Origin: Selenomonas sp963528755 | Lineage (GTDB): Bacteria > Bacillota > Negativicutes > Selenomonadales > Selenomonadaceae | Length of the DNA: 64,000 bases | Assembly (NCBI RefSeq): GCF_963528755.1 | Contig: NZ_CAURXA010000002.1 | Span: 1-64,000 of the forward strand | Reading direction: 5' to 3' | Shown here: one piece after another, positions 15,472 through 23,222 of the stretch | Numbering within the stretch: the stretch's first letter is position 1 | Layout: each line of letters begins with the position of its first letter | Notes under the pieces: generated by a model | The model's input: the letters and a program-made list of their open reading frames with translations, nothing else | The model's database searches: none | Told to the model about the DNA's origin: nothing | Made by a program: the position numbers and the translations under genes

Positions 15472-16335
15472 TTACCCCTTGCCCAAGAGGCGTGCGCGCC
15501 TCGCCTCGTACATGAGGAGCGCCCCGGCGACGGAAGCGTTGAGCGAGTTGATCGCTCCATGCATCGGGATGCGCACGAGAAAGTCGCACGTCTCCTTGAC
15601 GAGGCGGCCGAGTCCCTTACCCTCGCTGCCGATGACGATGCACAAAGGCCCCGTCAAGTCGGCATGGAACATGTCCTCATCGCCCGCCATATCGGCGCCG
15701 ACGAACCAGAGGCCGCGCTCCTTGAGACGCTTCATCTCCTGCACGATGTTGCCGATGCGCACGACGCGCACATGCTCGACGGCGCCCGCCGAGGTCTTGG
15801 CAACCGTCGCCGTCAGCGCGCAGCCGCGGCGCTCGGGCACGAGCACGCCGTGCACGCCCGCCGCGTCCGCCGTGCGCAGGAGTGCGCCGAAGTTGTGCGG
15901 ATCTTCGATCTCGTCGAGCAGCAGGAGGAGAGGCGGTTCGCCCTTTTCCTCGGCGCACGCGAAGACGTCATCGAGCGAGGCGTAAGCAACGGGCGCAGCG
16001 TAGGCGATGACACCCTGGTGGCGCATGTCGGGCGCGAGCTGATCGAACTTCTCTCGCTTGCTCGCCCGCACGGGCACTCCCTGCTCGCGTGCAAGCGAGA
16101 GGAGCGGCGCGAGCGCCGCCTCCTTCGCGCCCTGTGCGACGAGAATGCGATTGATGCCGCGCCCCGCCTTCAGCGCCTCGAAGACGGCGTTCCTGCCGAC
16201 GAGAATCTCATCGGCAGAAGGCGCATCGCGCCGCTCTTCCTGTCTCCCGTCGCGTCTCAAGGCTGCCCTCTCCTCCTTTGCAGTCCGTTTCTTCTGCTTC
16301 GTTTCCATCACTTTGCACCATCTTCTGCTCTTCAT
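15472..16335 (-). CDS. rlmB: 23S rRNA 2'-O-methyltransferase (RlmB/TrmH family)
   Basis: 287 aa, SpoU (SPOUT) superfamily, predicted to methylate a 23S rRNA ribose (Gm2251 in E. coli). A basic, probably disordered N-terminus (1-40) precedes the substrate-binding domain. The three SPOUT motifs are intact: LDEIEDPHNFGALLRTADA, IVIGSEGKG and IPMHGAINSLNASVAGA. The ATG directly follows the thyX TGA; an internal ATG at residue 10 is the alternative start. Part of the cysS-to-sigH operon. Confidence 0.9.
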   Translation of the reverse strand: MKSRRWCKVMETKQKKRTAKEERAALRRDGRQEERRDAPSADEILVGRNAVFEALKAGRGINRILVAQGAKEAALAPLLSLAREQGVPVRASKREKFDQLAPDMRHQGVIAYAAPVAYASLDDVFACAEEKGEPPLLLLLDEIEDPHNFGALLRTADAAGVHGVLVPERRGCALTATVAKTSAGAVEHVRVVRIGNIVQEMKRLKERGLWFVGADMAGDEDMFHADLTGPLCIVIGSEGKGLGRLVKETCDFLVRIPMHGAINSLNASVAGALLMYEARRARLLGKG

Positions 16336-16983
16336 TCAGCGCGCTTCAGGCTTCACGATGTACCTCGCGAGCCACGGCTCTTCTTCGACGAGGAGGTCGC
16401 GCATCCGGAGCATCATGTCGCGAATCTCCCACTGTGCGCCCGGCGTCGTCACGCGCTTTTCGTAGACGTCCATAAAGGAACGCAGGTTGAGCGTCGTCAC
16501 GAAGTTCGTGCACGCCGCGCCCGGCAGAACAAAGCGTGCATCCTGCTTCGCCACGCCGAGCGCGAGAAGATCGTCGTAGGCTCTCTGAATCACCTGCATC
16601 GTCTCAAGATAGCGCGCATACGCCGCTTCCTTCTCACGAATCGTCTCGGGCACGACGTGGGCGAAGATGCCGTCCGCCTGCTTTTCCGACTGCTCCGAAA
16701 CATAGCGCTGGCTCTGGACGCTTAAGGACACGCCGATGCGGTGGCGCGAATACTGCGCGAGAAGCGTGCGCGAAACGCCCTTGACGGCAAACGTCATCGA
16801 GCAGTGCTCGACGACCGAGAGGTGCTTGCTCGTCATGATGCGCTCCAACAGGCGCAGCATGTCCGCCTCGCTCTTTTCCTCAGCCAGAAGCTCGATGGGC
16901 GAATCCGCGCTGTAGCAGGTACGCGCTGCCGTCCAGCACGTTTTGAGGTAATTCGGCGTCTTTGCAATCAACTGTATTTCCAA
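16336..16983 (-). CDS. thyX: Flavin-dependent thymidylate synthase
   Basis: 215 aa. It makes dTMP from dUMP using FAD, NADPH and methylenetetrahydrofolate. The ThyX signature is R80-H81-R82 followed by eight residues and S91 (RHRIGVSLSVQS); most family members have seven, and the eight-residue spacing is an accepted variant. The QRYV that follows is also conserved. Position between mrnC and rlmB is usual in clostridia. No thyA is visible here. Confidence 0.93.
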   Translation of the reverse strand: MEIQLIAKTPNYLKTCWTAARTCYSADSPIELLAEEKSEADMLRLLERIMTSKHLSVVEHCSMTFAVKGVSRTLLAQYSRHRIGVSLSVQSQRYVSEQSEKQADGIFAHVVPETIREKEAAYARYLETMQVIQRAYDDLLALGVAKQDARFVLPGAACTNFVTTLNLRSFMDVYEKRVTTPGAQWEIRDMMLRMRDLLVEEEPWLARYIVKPEAR

Positions 16984-17017
16984 GGCTCTTTTCCTTTCCT
17001 CTTCGTAAGGCGTGCCG

Positions 17018-17536
17018 TCATTCAGCCGCCCCTTTTTTCACGCGCTGTCCGCGTTTAGCGGCAATCTCTGCCATCATGTCCTGCGCGATGGCCTGAAACG
17101 CCCATTCGGCGATCTCGTCAAGACGCTCCGTATCTTTTTCCAAAAATAGCGTGCCAAGAAGCGCCTCGAAGCCCGTGCTCGCATGATACTCGGCGACGCT
17201 CGCGCGGCGCGGCGCATGACTCTTCGCGTTCCTGCCGCGGCGGAAGATGCCGCGCTCGCGCTCCGTCAGGCGCTCCTCAATCGCGTGATATGCCTTCGCC
17301 TGCCAAACCGCCGAGACGATCTGCGCGGCGAAATCGCTCAGGATGTGCACCTGCGACTGCTCGAAGGATAGAAGGCGCGTGCGCACGAAGAGATGGAAGT
17401 AGGCGTCGCCGATGTAGGCAAGCACGAGGGGGCTGGCAAGGCGCACATCGATTCCTTCGTAGCGCTCGGCGATGCCGCCCTCGCCGTCGGGCGTGAACAT
17501 CGAGCCGACGATGGCGCGAAAGCGATCGAACCTCAT
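17018..17536 (-). CDS. mrnC: Mini-ribonuclease III
   Basis: 172 aa. An RNase III catalytic domain without a dsRNA-binding domain, which matures 23S rRNA ends in Firmicutes. The N-terminal LAYIGDAYFHLFVRTRL block holds the conserved acidic residue, and FEALLGTLFL is the second catalytic block. The ATG at 17536 overlaps the cysS stop (ATGA). Standard cysS-mrnC pairing. Confidence 0.92.
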   Translation of the reverse strand: MRFDRFRAIVGSMFTPDGEGGIAERYEGIDVRLASPLVLAYIGDAYFHLFVRTRLLSFEQSQVHILSDFAAQIVSAVWQAKAYHAIEERLTERERGIFRRGRNAKSHAPRRASVAEYHASTGFEALLGTLFLEKDTERLDEIAEWAFQAIAQDMMAEIAAKRGQRVKKGAAE

Positions 17537-18963
17537 GCGCGCTTCCACCGTGCGCCCTGCGGCGTATCCTCGATGACGACACCGCGAGCCTTGAGTTCGT
17601 CGCGCAGATGATCGGCGAGCGCCCAATTCTTCTCCTCACGCGCCTTCTGGCGCAGATTGAGGAGAAGTTCCATGAGGCTGTCGACAAGCCCGTCGTCCAC
17701 CTTTTCTTCCTTCGCCTCGAAGATGCCGATGACTTCCGCCATCTCGGCGTAAACGGCACGAACCTTGGCGAAGTTCGCCGCGTCGAAAGCAGCTGCGCCC
17801 GTCGTGACCTCGTTATAATAGATGTTGATTTCCTTCGACAGGGAGAAGATGTGGCTGATGGCGAGCGCCGTATTGAAATCGTCGTCCATCGCTTCATAGA
17901 ACGCCGCCTTGGCTTCCATCGCCGCTGCCAAAAGCGACTTCGCGCTGCCAGCGCCCTCGTCCTTGCGCGACGAGAGTTCCGCGGCATTGTCCCACGAATT
18001 CTTGAGGCGTGCGAGGCTCGTCTTCGCCTCCGCCAGACGCTCGTCGGTGAAATCGAGCGGACTGCGGTAGTGCGTCTGCACGATGAAGAAGCGCACGACC
18101 TCTCCCGCGTATTTCTCCAAAATGTCCTTGACCGTGAAGAAGTTGTTCTTCGACTTCGACATCTTCTCGTCATGGATCGTGATGAAGCCGTTGTGCAGCC
18201 AGTAGCGAGCGAAGCTATGGTCGTCGCCCGTGCATGCCTGTGCCTGCGCGATCTCGTTCTCGTGATGCGGGAAGATGAGATCGCTGCCACCGCCGTGAAA
18301 ATCGAACGTCTCGCCCAGATACTTCATCGACATCGTCGAACACTCGATGTGCCAGCCTGGACGCCCCTTGCCCCACGGACTGTCCCAAGACGGCTCTCCT
18401 GGCTTCGCCGCCTTCCACAGCGCGAAATCCATCGGATGATGCTTGCGCTCGTCGACACCGACGCGCGCGCCCGCCTGCATGTCGTCCAGTGAGCGGCCGC
18501 TAAGCTTGCCGTAGCCCGCGAAGCGCTCCACGCTGTAGTAGACGTCGCCGTCGAGCGCATAGGCGTAACCCTTCTCGATGAGCTTTTCGATCACGGCGAG
18601 CACGTCCGCAATATGCTCCGAAACGCGCGGATAAGCGTCGGCGCGGCGCACGTTGAGCGCGTCGATCGCCTTGAAATATTCCGCGATGTAGTGATCGGCG
18701 AGTTCCTTCCACGTCTCACCCGCCTCCTTTGCGCGGCGGATGATCTTGTCGTCAATGTCCGTGAAGTTCTGCACGTAGCGCACAGCATAGCCCTTCTTCT
18801 CCAGATAGCGGCGCACGACGTCCCATGTGACAAAGGGACGCGCGTTGCCAATATGCGGGTCGTTGTACGGCGTCACGCCGCAGCAGTAGATGCTCGCCTT
18901 GCCCGGCTCAAGGGGCTTGAACTCCTCTTTCTCGCGCGTCAGCGTATTGTAAACCCTCAGCAT
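17533..18963 (-). CDS. cysS: Cysteinyl-tRNA synthetase
   Basis: 476 aa, class I synthetase. Zinc ligand C28, the HIGN signature (37-40), GWHIECS (second zinc-binding block) and KMSKS near residue 268 are all present. The length is normal. It lies 0-4 bp from ispF upstream and overlaps mrnC downstream, so these are one transcription unit. Confidence 0.97.
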   Translation of the reverse strand: MLRVYNTLTREKEEFKPLEPGKASIYCCGVTPYNDPHIGNARPFVTWDVVRRYLEKKGYAVRYVQNFTDIDDKIIRRAKEAGETWKELADHYIAEYFKAIDALNVRRADAYPRVSEHIADVLAVIEKLIEKGYAYALDGDVYYSVERFAGYGKLSGRSLDDMQAGARVGVDERKHHPMDFALWKAAKPGEPSWDSPWGKGRPGWHIECSTMSMKYLGETFDFHGGGSDLIFPHHENEIAQAQACTGDDHSFARYWLHNGFITIHDEKMSKSKNNFFTVKDILEKYAGEVVRFFIVQTHYRSPLDFTDERLAEAKTSLARLKNSWDNAAELSSRKDEGAGSAKSLLAAAMEAKAAFYEAMDDDFNTALAISHIFSLSKEINIYYNEVTTGAAAFDAANFAKVRAVYAEMAEVIGIFEAKEEKVDDGLVDSLMELLLNLRQKAREEKNWALADHLRDELKARGVVIEDTPQGARWKRA

Positions 18964-19449
18964 TTATTTTTCCTCCATTCGCTCCAAAGAAGCGACAGCG
19001 TAGGCGGATATGCCTTTCTCCTCGCCCGTAAAACCGAGCTTTTCTTCCGTCGTCGCCTTCACGTTCACCTGATCAAGCTCCAAATCGAGCTTTTCGGCGA
19101 TGTTTCGGCGCATCTCCTCGATGTAGGGCGCGAACTTCGGACGCTGCGCCACGATCGTCGCGTCGATGTTGCCGACGCGATAGCCCTTCGCGCGAATCAT
19201 CTCCGCGACATGCTCCAAGAGCTTCATGCTCGACACGCCTTTCCAGTGATCGTCACTGTCGGGAAAGTGCCTGCCGAGATCGCCGAGCGCCGCCGCGCCC
19301 AAGAGGGCGTCCTCGACGGCATGCAGCAGCACATCGGCGTCCGAATGTCCCAGGAGCCCATATTCATGCGGGATGTCGACGCCGCCCACGATGAGCTTGC
19401 GCCCTGTCACCAGGCGGTGCACGTCGTATCCCATGCCAAATCTCGTCAT
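18964..19449 (-). CDS. ispF: 2-C-methyl-D-erythritol 2,4-cyclodiphosphate synthase
   Basis: 161 aa. MEP-pathway enzyme forming the cyclodiphosphate from CDP-ME 2-phosphate. The zinc ligands D9 and H11 (GYDVHRL), the LGHSDADVLLHA block and the CDP-binding KATTEEKLGFTG segment are present. Its start overlaps the ispD stop, the usual ispDF arrangement. Confidence 0.97.
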   Translation of the reverse strand: MTRFGMGYDVHRLVTGRKLIVGGVDIPHEYGLLGHSDADVLLHAVEDALLGAAALGDLGRHFPDSDDHWKGVSSMKLLEHVAEMIRAKGYRVGNIDATIVAQRPKFAPYIEEMRRNIAEKLDLELDQVNVKATTEEKLGFTGEEKGISAYAVASLERMEEK

Positions 19450-20159
19450 ATCGTCACCTTCATTTCATCCACAATTCCTGCAGAATGCGCCAAAAGCGCC
19501 TCCGCCATCCACAAATCTTCAGGCGTCGTGATCTTCAGATTGCCGTAGTCGCTCTCGACGACGAAGACCGCCGCGCCGATTCGCTCGACGAGACTCGCGT
19601 CGTCCGTGCCGAGGAAGCCGTCCTGCGCCGCCTTCTCATAGGCGCGCTGCAAAATCTCGCGGCGAAATCCCTGCGGTGTCTGCACCTCCCAGAGACTTGC
19701 ACGCGACGGCGTCGCCTCGACGCGCCCGTCCTCGCCGACGACCTTGATCGTGTTCTTCGCACGCACGGCAGCGATGGCCGCGCCCTTCTCACGCGCCGCA
19801 GAGATGACCGCCTCGATTGCAGCAAGGCTCACTAAAGGCCGCGCCGCATCGTGCACGAGCACAATGTCGGCATCTGCGGCGAGATGCGCCATGCCGTTCG
19901 CGATTGAATACTGGCGCTCAGCGCCGCCTTGAGCGACGCGCCAGGGCTTCAAGCCCTGCGCCTTCTCCAGCATCTCCTCGACAAAAGCGACCTCGTCCTT
20001 GGCGACGACGACGATCAGTTCGGCGACTGCAGGCACGGCGGAAAAGCGCCGCAGCGTGCGAAGCAGGATCGGCACGCCTAAAAGTTCCAGAAACACCTTG
20101 TTTCTGTCCGCCTTCATGCGCCTTCCTGCACCCGCCGCCGGAAAAATCACGGAAACCAT
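19446..20159 (-). CDS. ispD: 2-C-methyl-D-erythritol 4-phosphate cytidylyltransferase
   Basis: 237 aa. Makes CDP-methylerythritol in isoprenoid synthesis. The nucleotide-binding PAAGAGRRM (7-15), the downstream K21, the VHDAARPLV block and the WEVQTPQGF block are all present. The ATG at 20159 has AAGGAGG four bases upstream; the longer frame to 20210 lacks a signal. Confidence 0.96.
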   Translation of the reverse strand: MVSVIFPAAGAGRRMKADRNKVFLELLGVPILLRTLRRFSAVPAVAELIVVVAKDEVAFVEEMLEKAQGLKPWRVAQGGAERQYSIANGMAHLAADADIVLVHDAARPLVSLAAIEAVISAAREKGAAIAAVRAKNTIKVVGEDGRVEATPSRASLWEVQTPQGFRREILQRAYEKAAQDGFLGTDDASLVERIGAAVFVVESDYGNLKITTPEDLWMAEALLAHSAGIVDEMKVTI

Positions 20160-20232
20160 AAAGCCTCCTTGCATATACTGCCTTATAAACGCGCCGCCGA
20201 TAAGTCGCATGACCTATCGGCGGCACTCTCAT

Positions 20233-21390
20233 TCACCAATGTCTGGGCTTTGCAAAAATCATGCGTCCGGCTGCTGTCTGCAGCGCCGACGTGACCTCCA
20301 CTTCAATCGTATTGTTGATATGGCGGCGACCGTTCTCGATGACGATCATCGTGCCGTCATCGAGATAGGCGACGCCCTGTCCCGGCTCCTTGCCTTCCTT
20401 GACGACGGAAACGCGCATCGTCTCGCCCGGAATGACGACGGGCTTCACGGCATTGGAAAGCTCGTTGATGTTGAGGACGGGCACGTCGCGCAACTCTGCA
20501 ACCTTGTTCAGGTTGAAATCGTTCGTGATGAGCTTGCCGCCCACGACCTGCGCGAGGCGCACGAGCTTCGAGTCGACCTCGGCGATGTCGTCGAAATCCT
20601 GGCTCGTGATCTCGACCTCCATCTTCGATTCCGTGCGTATGCGCTGCAGGACATCGAGTCCGCGCCTGCCGCGCACGCGTTTCAACGCATCTGAGGAATC
20701 GGCAATATGCTGCAGTTCTTCCAAGACGAACTCAGGGATGAGCAATGTACCGTCAATGAAGCCCGTCTCACATATATCGGCGATGCGTCCGTCGATGATG
20801 ACGCTTGTATCGAGCAGCTTGTAGAGCTTGGACGATTTCTGTTCCTTACCGATTTGCCCCAGTGCTTCCTTAGCCTTCGCCTGCGCCTTCGCCTCGCGGC
20901 TCTTGCTGATCAGATTCGGCAACGTGCCGAGAAGGTCGCCGACTTCCTTGCGCTTTTTGATCGTGATATGAATGCCGAGATAGCCGAACACGATGCTGAA
21001 AACGACAGGAAAATATGCACCGACGAGCGGGATCTTGGAAAACGCCGCTCCCAATAAATTTGCAATGATAAGTCCGATGGCCAGCCCCGCTGCGCCTGCG
21101 ATAACATCATGAATCGGCATCTTGCTCAGCTGCGTTTCGACCCAATAGGTGAAGCGCTTGAGCGTAGCCGTGAAAAGTGGCGTCGTGATGAAGCCGAGAA
21201 CTCCGCCCAAAACAGCACCGACAAGGATGCAGACGAGCGAAGCGAGCGTCAGGCCGAAGAGTCCGAGATCCAGTTTGAGAACTTCCGTGCTCAGAAACAA
21301 GGTCAGAAGCGGACTGGCAAGCTGCATGAGCGCTCCGCCGAGAATGGCGAAGATCAGCGTGATGAAAAAACGCAATACTTTTTCGAGCAA
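20233..21390 (-). CDS. PIN/TRAM-domain membrane protein (YacL family)
   Basis: 385 aa. Four hydrophobic segments (roughly 5-25, 40-60, 85-105, 115-130), then a PIN domain with acidic residues (LDTSVIIDGRIADI, FVLEELQHIAD) and a C-terminal TRAM RNA-binding domain (about 300-360). The YacL type is widespread in Firmicutes next to ispD; function is unproven, presumably RNA-related. The TTG start at 21390 follows GGGGAGG. The promoter lies inside a 48-bp inverted repeat. Confidence 0.88.
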   Translation of the reverse strand: MLEKVLRFFITLIFAILGGALMQLASPLLTLFLSTEVLKLDLGLFGLTLASLVCILVGAVLGGVLGFITTPLFTATLKRFTYWVETQLSKMPIHDVIAGAAGLAIGLIIANLLGAAFSKIPLVGAYFPVVFSIVFGYLGIHITIKKRKEVGDLLGTLPNLISKSREAKAQAKAKEALGQIGKEQKSSKLYKLLDTSVIIDGRIADICETGFIDGTLLIPEFVLEELQHIADSSDALKRVRGRRGLDVLQRIRTESKMEVEITSQDFDDIAEVDSKLVRLAQVVGGKLITNDFNLNKVAELRDVPVLNINELSNAVKPVVIPGETMRVSVVKEGKEPGQGVAYLDDGTMIVIENGRRHINNTIEVEVTSALQTAAGRMIFAKPRHW

Positions 21391-21417
21391 TAAACATCCC
21401 TCCCCATATAATGGAAA

Positions 21418-21465
21418 TGACAAAGCCAAACAGATTTATCATACTAAATCTATTCGGCTTTGTCA
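21418..21465. promoter_or_regulatory. 48-bp inverted repeat around the yacL promoter
   Basis: Outer arms TGACAAAGCC / GGCTTTGTCA (perfect, 10 bp) and inner arms AGATTTA / TAAATCT enclose the promoter. On the minus strand the -35 TTGACA lies at the distal arm and the -10 TATGAT in the centre. It could be an operator, or a hairpin ending carD transcription. Confidence 0.6.
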
Positions 21466-21466
21466 A
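21438..21466 (-). promoter_or_regulatory. Sigma-A promoter of yacL-ispD operon
   Basis: On the minus strand -35 TTGACA (21461-21466), 17-bp spacer, -10 TATGAT (21438-21443). Confidence 0.78.
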
Positions 21467-21513
21467 AAGAAATCACTCTCGAATCGCTGGGGTCTTCCCG
21501 GCGATCGTCAGCA

Positions 21514-22005
21514 TCAGGCAAAATCGTTTTCCGCAAGGATGCCATCCATCCACGACTTGACTTCCTCGGGCGATTTGCTGCAGGCATAAACAAGCTCACT
21601 GACGATGATCTGCCGCGCGAGATCCAGAAGGCGCCGCTCGCCGCTCGAAATCTTGCGCAGGCGATCCTGCAGGACGAGATTTCGCGCGACAGCCGCCACA
21701 TCGCAGATGTCACCGCTCTTCATACGCTCAAGATTCGCATGAAAGCGCTTGTTCCAGCTTCCCGTCGCACGCTCGGGAGCCATCTGCAGAATGTCCTTGA
21801 CCTCTTCGACCTGCGTTTCGGGAATCACGTCTCGAAGACCCATATTATCCACGTTGTCCGTCGGTATCATGACCTTCATGTTGCCCAATGGCATTTGAAG
21901 CACATAATAGGATTTGCCCTCGCCGAGCACCTCGCAATCCTCTATGCCGGAAATCACGCCCGCCCCATGCATCGGATAGACAACCGTGTCACCAACCTGA
22001 AGCAA
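21514..22005 (-). CDS. CarD/CdnL-family transcriptional regulator
   Basis: 163 aa. The N-terminal RNA-polymerase-interacting domain begins with VGDTVVYPMHGAGVI (3-17), followed by a helical DNA-binding C-terminal domain. CarD proteins stabilise open promoter complexes, often at rRNA promoters. The TTG start at 22005 follows AGGAGG by 7 nt; the longer frame to 22134 runs through the promoter and is rejected. Confidence 0.9.
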   Translation of the reverse strand: MLQVGDTVVYPMHGAGVISGIEDCEVLGEGKSYYVLQMPLGNMKVMIPTDNVDNMGLRDVIPETQVEEVKDILQMAPERATGSWNKRFHANLERMKSGDICDVAAVARNLVLQDRLRKISSGERRLLDLARQIIVSELVYACSKSPEEVKSWMDGILAENDFA

Positions 22006-22105
22006 TGCTACACCTCCTGCCCTTTCCCCATGCAAAACGCATGGAATTAAAAAACTATCCGCATACATTATAGCACAAATCTTCAGAAGTTGGAAGAAAA
22101 TAATC

Positions 22106-22134
22106 AGTTTATCATATCCCTCATTTCCTGTCAA
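22106..22134 (-). promoter_or_regulatory. Sigma-A promoter of carD
   Basis: On the minus strand -35 TTGACA (22129-22134), 17-bp spacer, -10 TAAACT (22106-22111), leaving a leader of about 95 nt. Confidence 0.75.
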
Positions 22135-22169
22135 TTATATTTTACCATATTGGGGACAATCCTCTTACA

Positions 22170-22382
22170 TTATGAGTCCAGATCATGTCCATGCCTATGC
22201 CCCAAGGCTGCCGCCCATTCATGACCGATGAGTCCGCCATGGGTAAAAAGTTCGACGATGTGCGCATTCGTCTCACGGATCGCTCGCGCCTCTTCTTCCG
22301 TGCCGCCGTTTCGGATGCAGGCATGGTAAGATTTTTTCAGCTGACGGTTGATGTGATAATATTGCTGTGTGCGAAAATACAT
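22170..22382 (-). CDS. Small hypothetical protein
   Basis: 70 aa. Mostly helical with many Tyr/His residues near the N-terminus and a His-rich C-terminus (GHRHGHD). No recognised domain. The ATG at 22382 follows AGGGG by 8 nt. It is read in the same direction as carD, which has its own promoter downstream. The histidines could bind metal, but this is a guess. Confidence 0.55.
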   Translation of the reverse strand: MYFRTQQYYHINRQLKKSYHACIRNGGTEEEARAIRETNAHIVELFTHGGLIGHEWAAALGHRHGHDLDS

Positions 22383-22479
22383 GAGTTTTCCCCTCTCTTC
22401 TGCGCTTCTTACCAGCGCGGCAGTCGGCATGCCCTTCCAAGACGCACCGATAAAGTCAGTACTTCCCTTTTAGTATAGC

Positions 22480-22545
22480 AAACTACACGCACAAACGTCC
22501 ACTTTTTGGACATTGTGCGCCATCCTTACATGAAAAAGCAGCCCG
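22480..22545 (+). repeat. Palindromic repeat family 1, 5' half
   Basis: First-half copy: AAACTACACGCACAAAC, then GTCCACTTTTTGGAC, then ATTGTGCGCC, ending in TTACATGAAA. It is closely matched at 22818-22880 and, inverted, at 26590-26652. The arms form a long stem-loop. Confidence 0.85.
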
Positions 22546-22579
22546 ATCGACCAAGCGAAAATAAATTTTCTCCAAATGC

Positions 22580-22608
22580 TTGACAACCTTCTTTCCGAGG
22601 AGTATATT
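22580..22608 (+). promoter_or_regulatory. Sigma-A promoter reading into the T-box leader
   Basis: -35 TTGACA (22580-22585), 17-bp spacer, -10 TATATT (22603-22608). It is the best promoter upstream of the T-box and would make a leader of about 600 nt to the MFS gene. Confidence 0.65.
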
Positions 22609-22767
22609 ATGCTTCATCGAGGTTACAACTTAACAAGCTACGACGCAAACTTTCAGGACACATGTTCAGCCGTGAAGCAGAGCGGCAGGACTTGCTTCCA
22701 CCGCCGCTTCTGACAACGGCGTCATCAAGGAGTCACGCTGTACATATGTCCTCACGCCTTACAGAAG

Positions 22768-22820
22768 CCTAGCCGATCGGTCTGCGCCTTCGGCTTGACC
22801 TCTCGGGGCTTCATGGTAAA
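22768..22820 (+). repeat. Palindromic repeat family 1, 3' half
   Basis: Contains GATCGGTCTGCGCCTTCGGC, then TTGACCTCTCGGGGCTTCATGG. It matches the second half of the full copies at 22818-22923 and 26546-26652 (inverted). Together with the half at 22480-22545 it may represent one copy split by about 220 bp. Confidence 0.8.
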
Positions 22821-22923
22821 CTACACGCACAAACGTCCACTTTGTGGACATTGTGCGCCGCCCTTACATGAAAGAGCCAATCAGTCTGCGCCTACGGCTT
22901 GACTTCTTGGACTTTCATGGTAA
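22818..22923 (+). repeat. Palindromic repeat family 1, full copy
   Basis: 106 bp made of two stem-loops. Module one has GTCCACTTTGTGGAC nested within CGCACAA/TTGTGCG. Module two is bounded by CATGAAAG/CTTTCATG. The best-preserved copy in this window. Confidence 0.88.
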
Positions 22924-22949
22924 AAGAATACATCGCCAAAATTCTATGA

Positions 22950-23190
22950 CGGGAAAGAGTATTCGTGATACGCTGTCTTACAGAGAGCCGCTCCTGTGCT
23001 GAAAAGCGGCAGAAAGCCTCACGAAGAAAATCCTCCCCGAGAAGCAAAGCTGAAATCGAGTAAGCCGAGCCGTCCCTTCCGCGTTAGAGGAAGCGCGTAT
23101 GACTGTACGCGGAAAGCGCCCGCTTCATGCGGGAATCTGGGTGGTACCGCGGATAATTCTCCGTCCCTTTCAAGGGGCGGAGTTTTTGTT
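22950..23190 (+). promoter_or_regulatory. T-box riboswitch with terminator
   Basis: The T-box itself, TGGGTGGTACCGCGG (23138-23152), is canonical. Stem I is visible: AGTA (22958-22961) of the loop-E motif, stem TTCGTGA (22962-22968) pairing with TCACGAA (23019-23025), then GAA and a candidate specifier ATC (23030-23032, Ile). The base after the specifier is C, not the usual purine, so the assignment is tentative. The terminator stem CTCCGTCCC/GGGGCGGAG with TTTTT ends at 23187. Uncharged tRNA should favour antitermination and expression of the MFS transporter 36 bp downstream. Confidence 0.93.
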
Positions 23191-23222
23191 TATCATCCCG
23201 CATTATTTTAGGAGGAATCATT

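Larger units (their letters stand above)
22617..22949 (+). other. Long untranslated segment ahead of the T-box
   Basis: About 330 bp between the promoter and the T-box holds no credible gene. Bases 22617-22767 show short inverted repeats (for example GCGGCAGG...CCGCCGCT) but no motif I recognise. From 22768 on it consists of repeat-family-1 units. The repeats probably inserted between promoter and riboswitch. Confidence 0.5.

Noticed and set aside
16336..16983. Broken ThyX signature
   Set aside because: The spacing is RHR-X8-S instead of X7, but this variant is accepted in the family and the rest of the site is intact.
22609..22713. 34-codon frame starting within the T-box promoter (preceded by GAGGAG)
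   Set aside because: The start codon overlaps the -10 box, so it cannot be on the transcript from that promoter; too short and without features.
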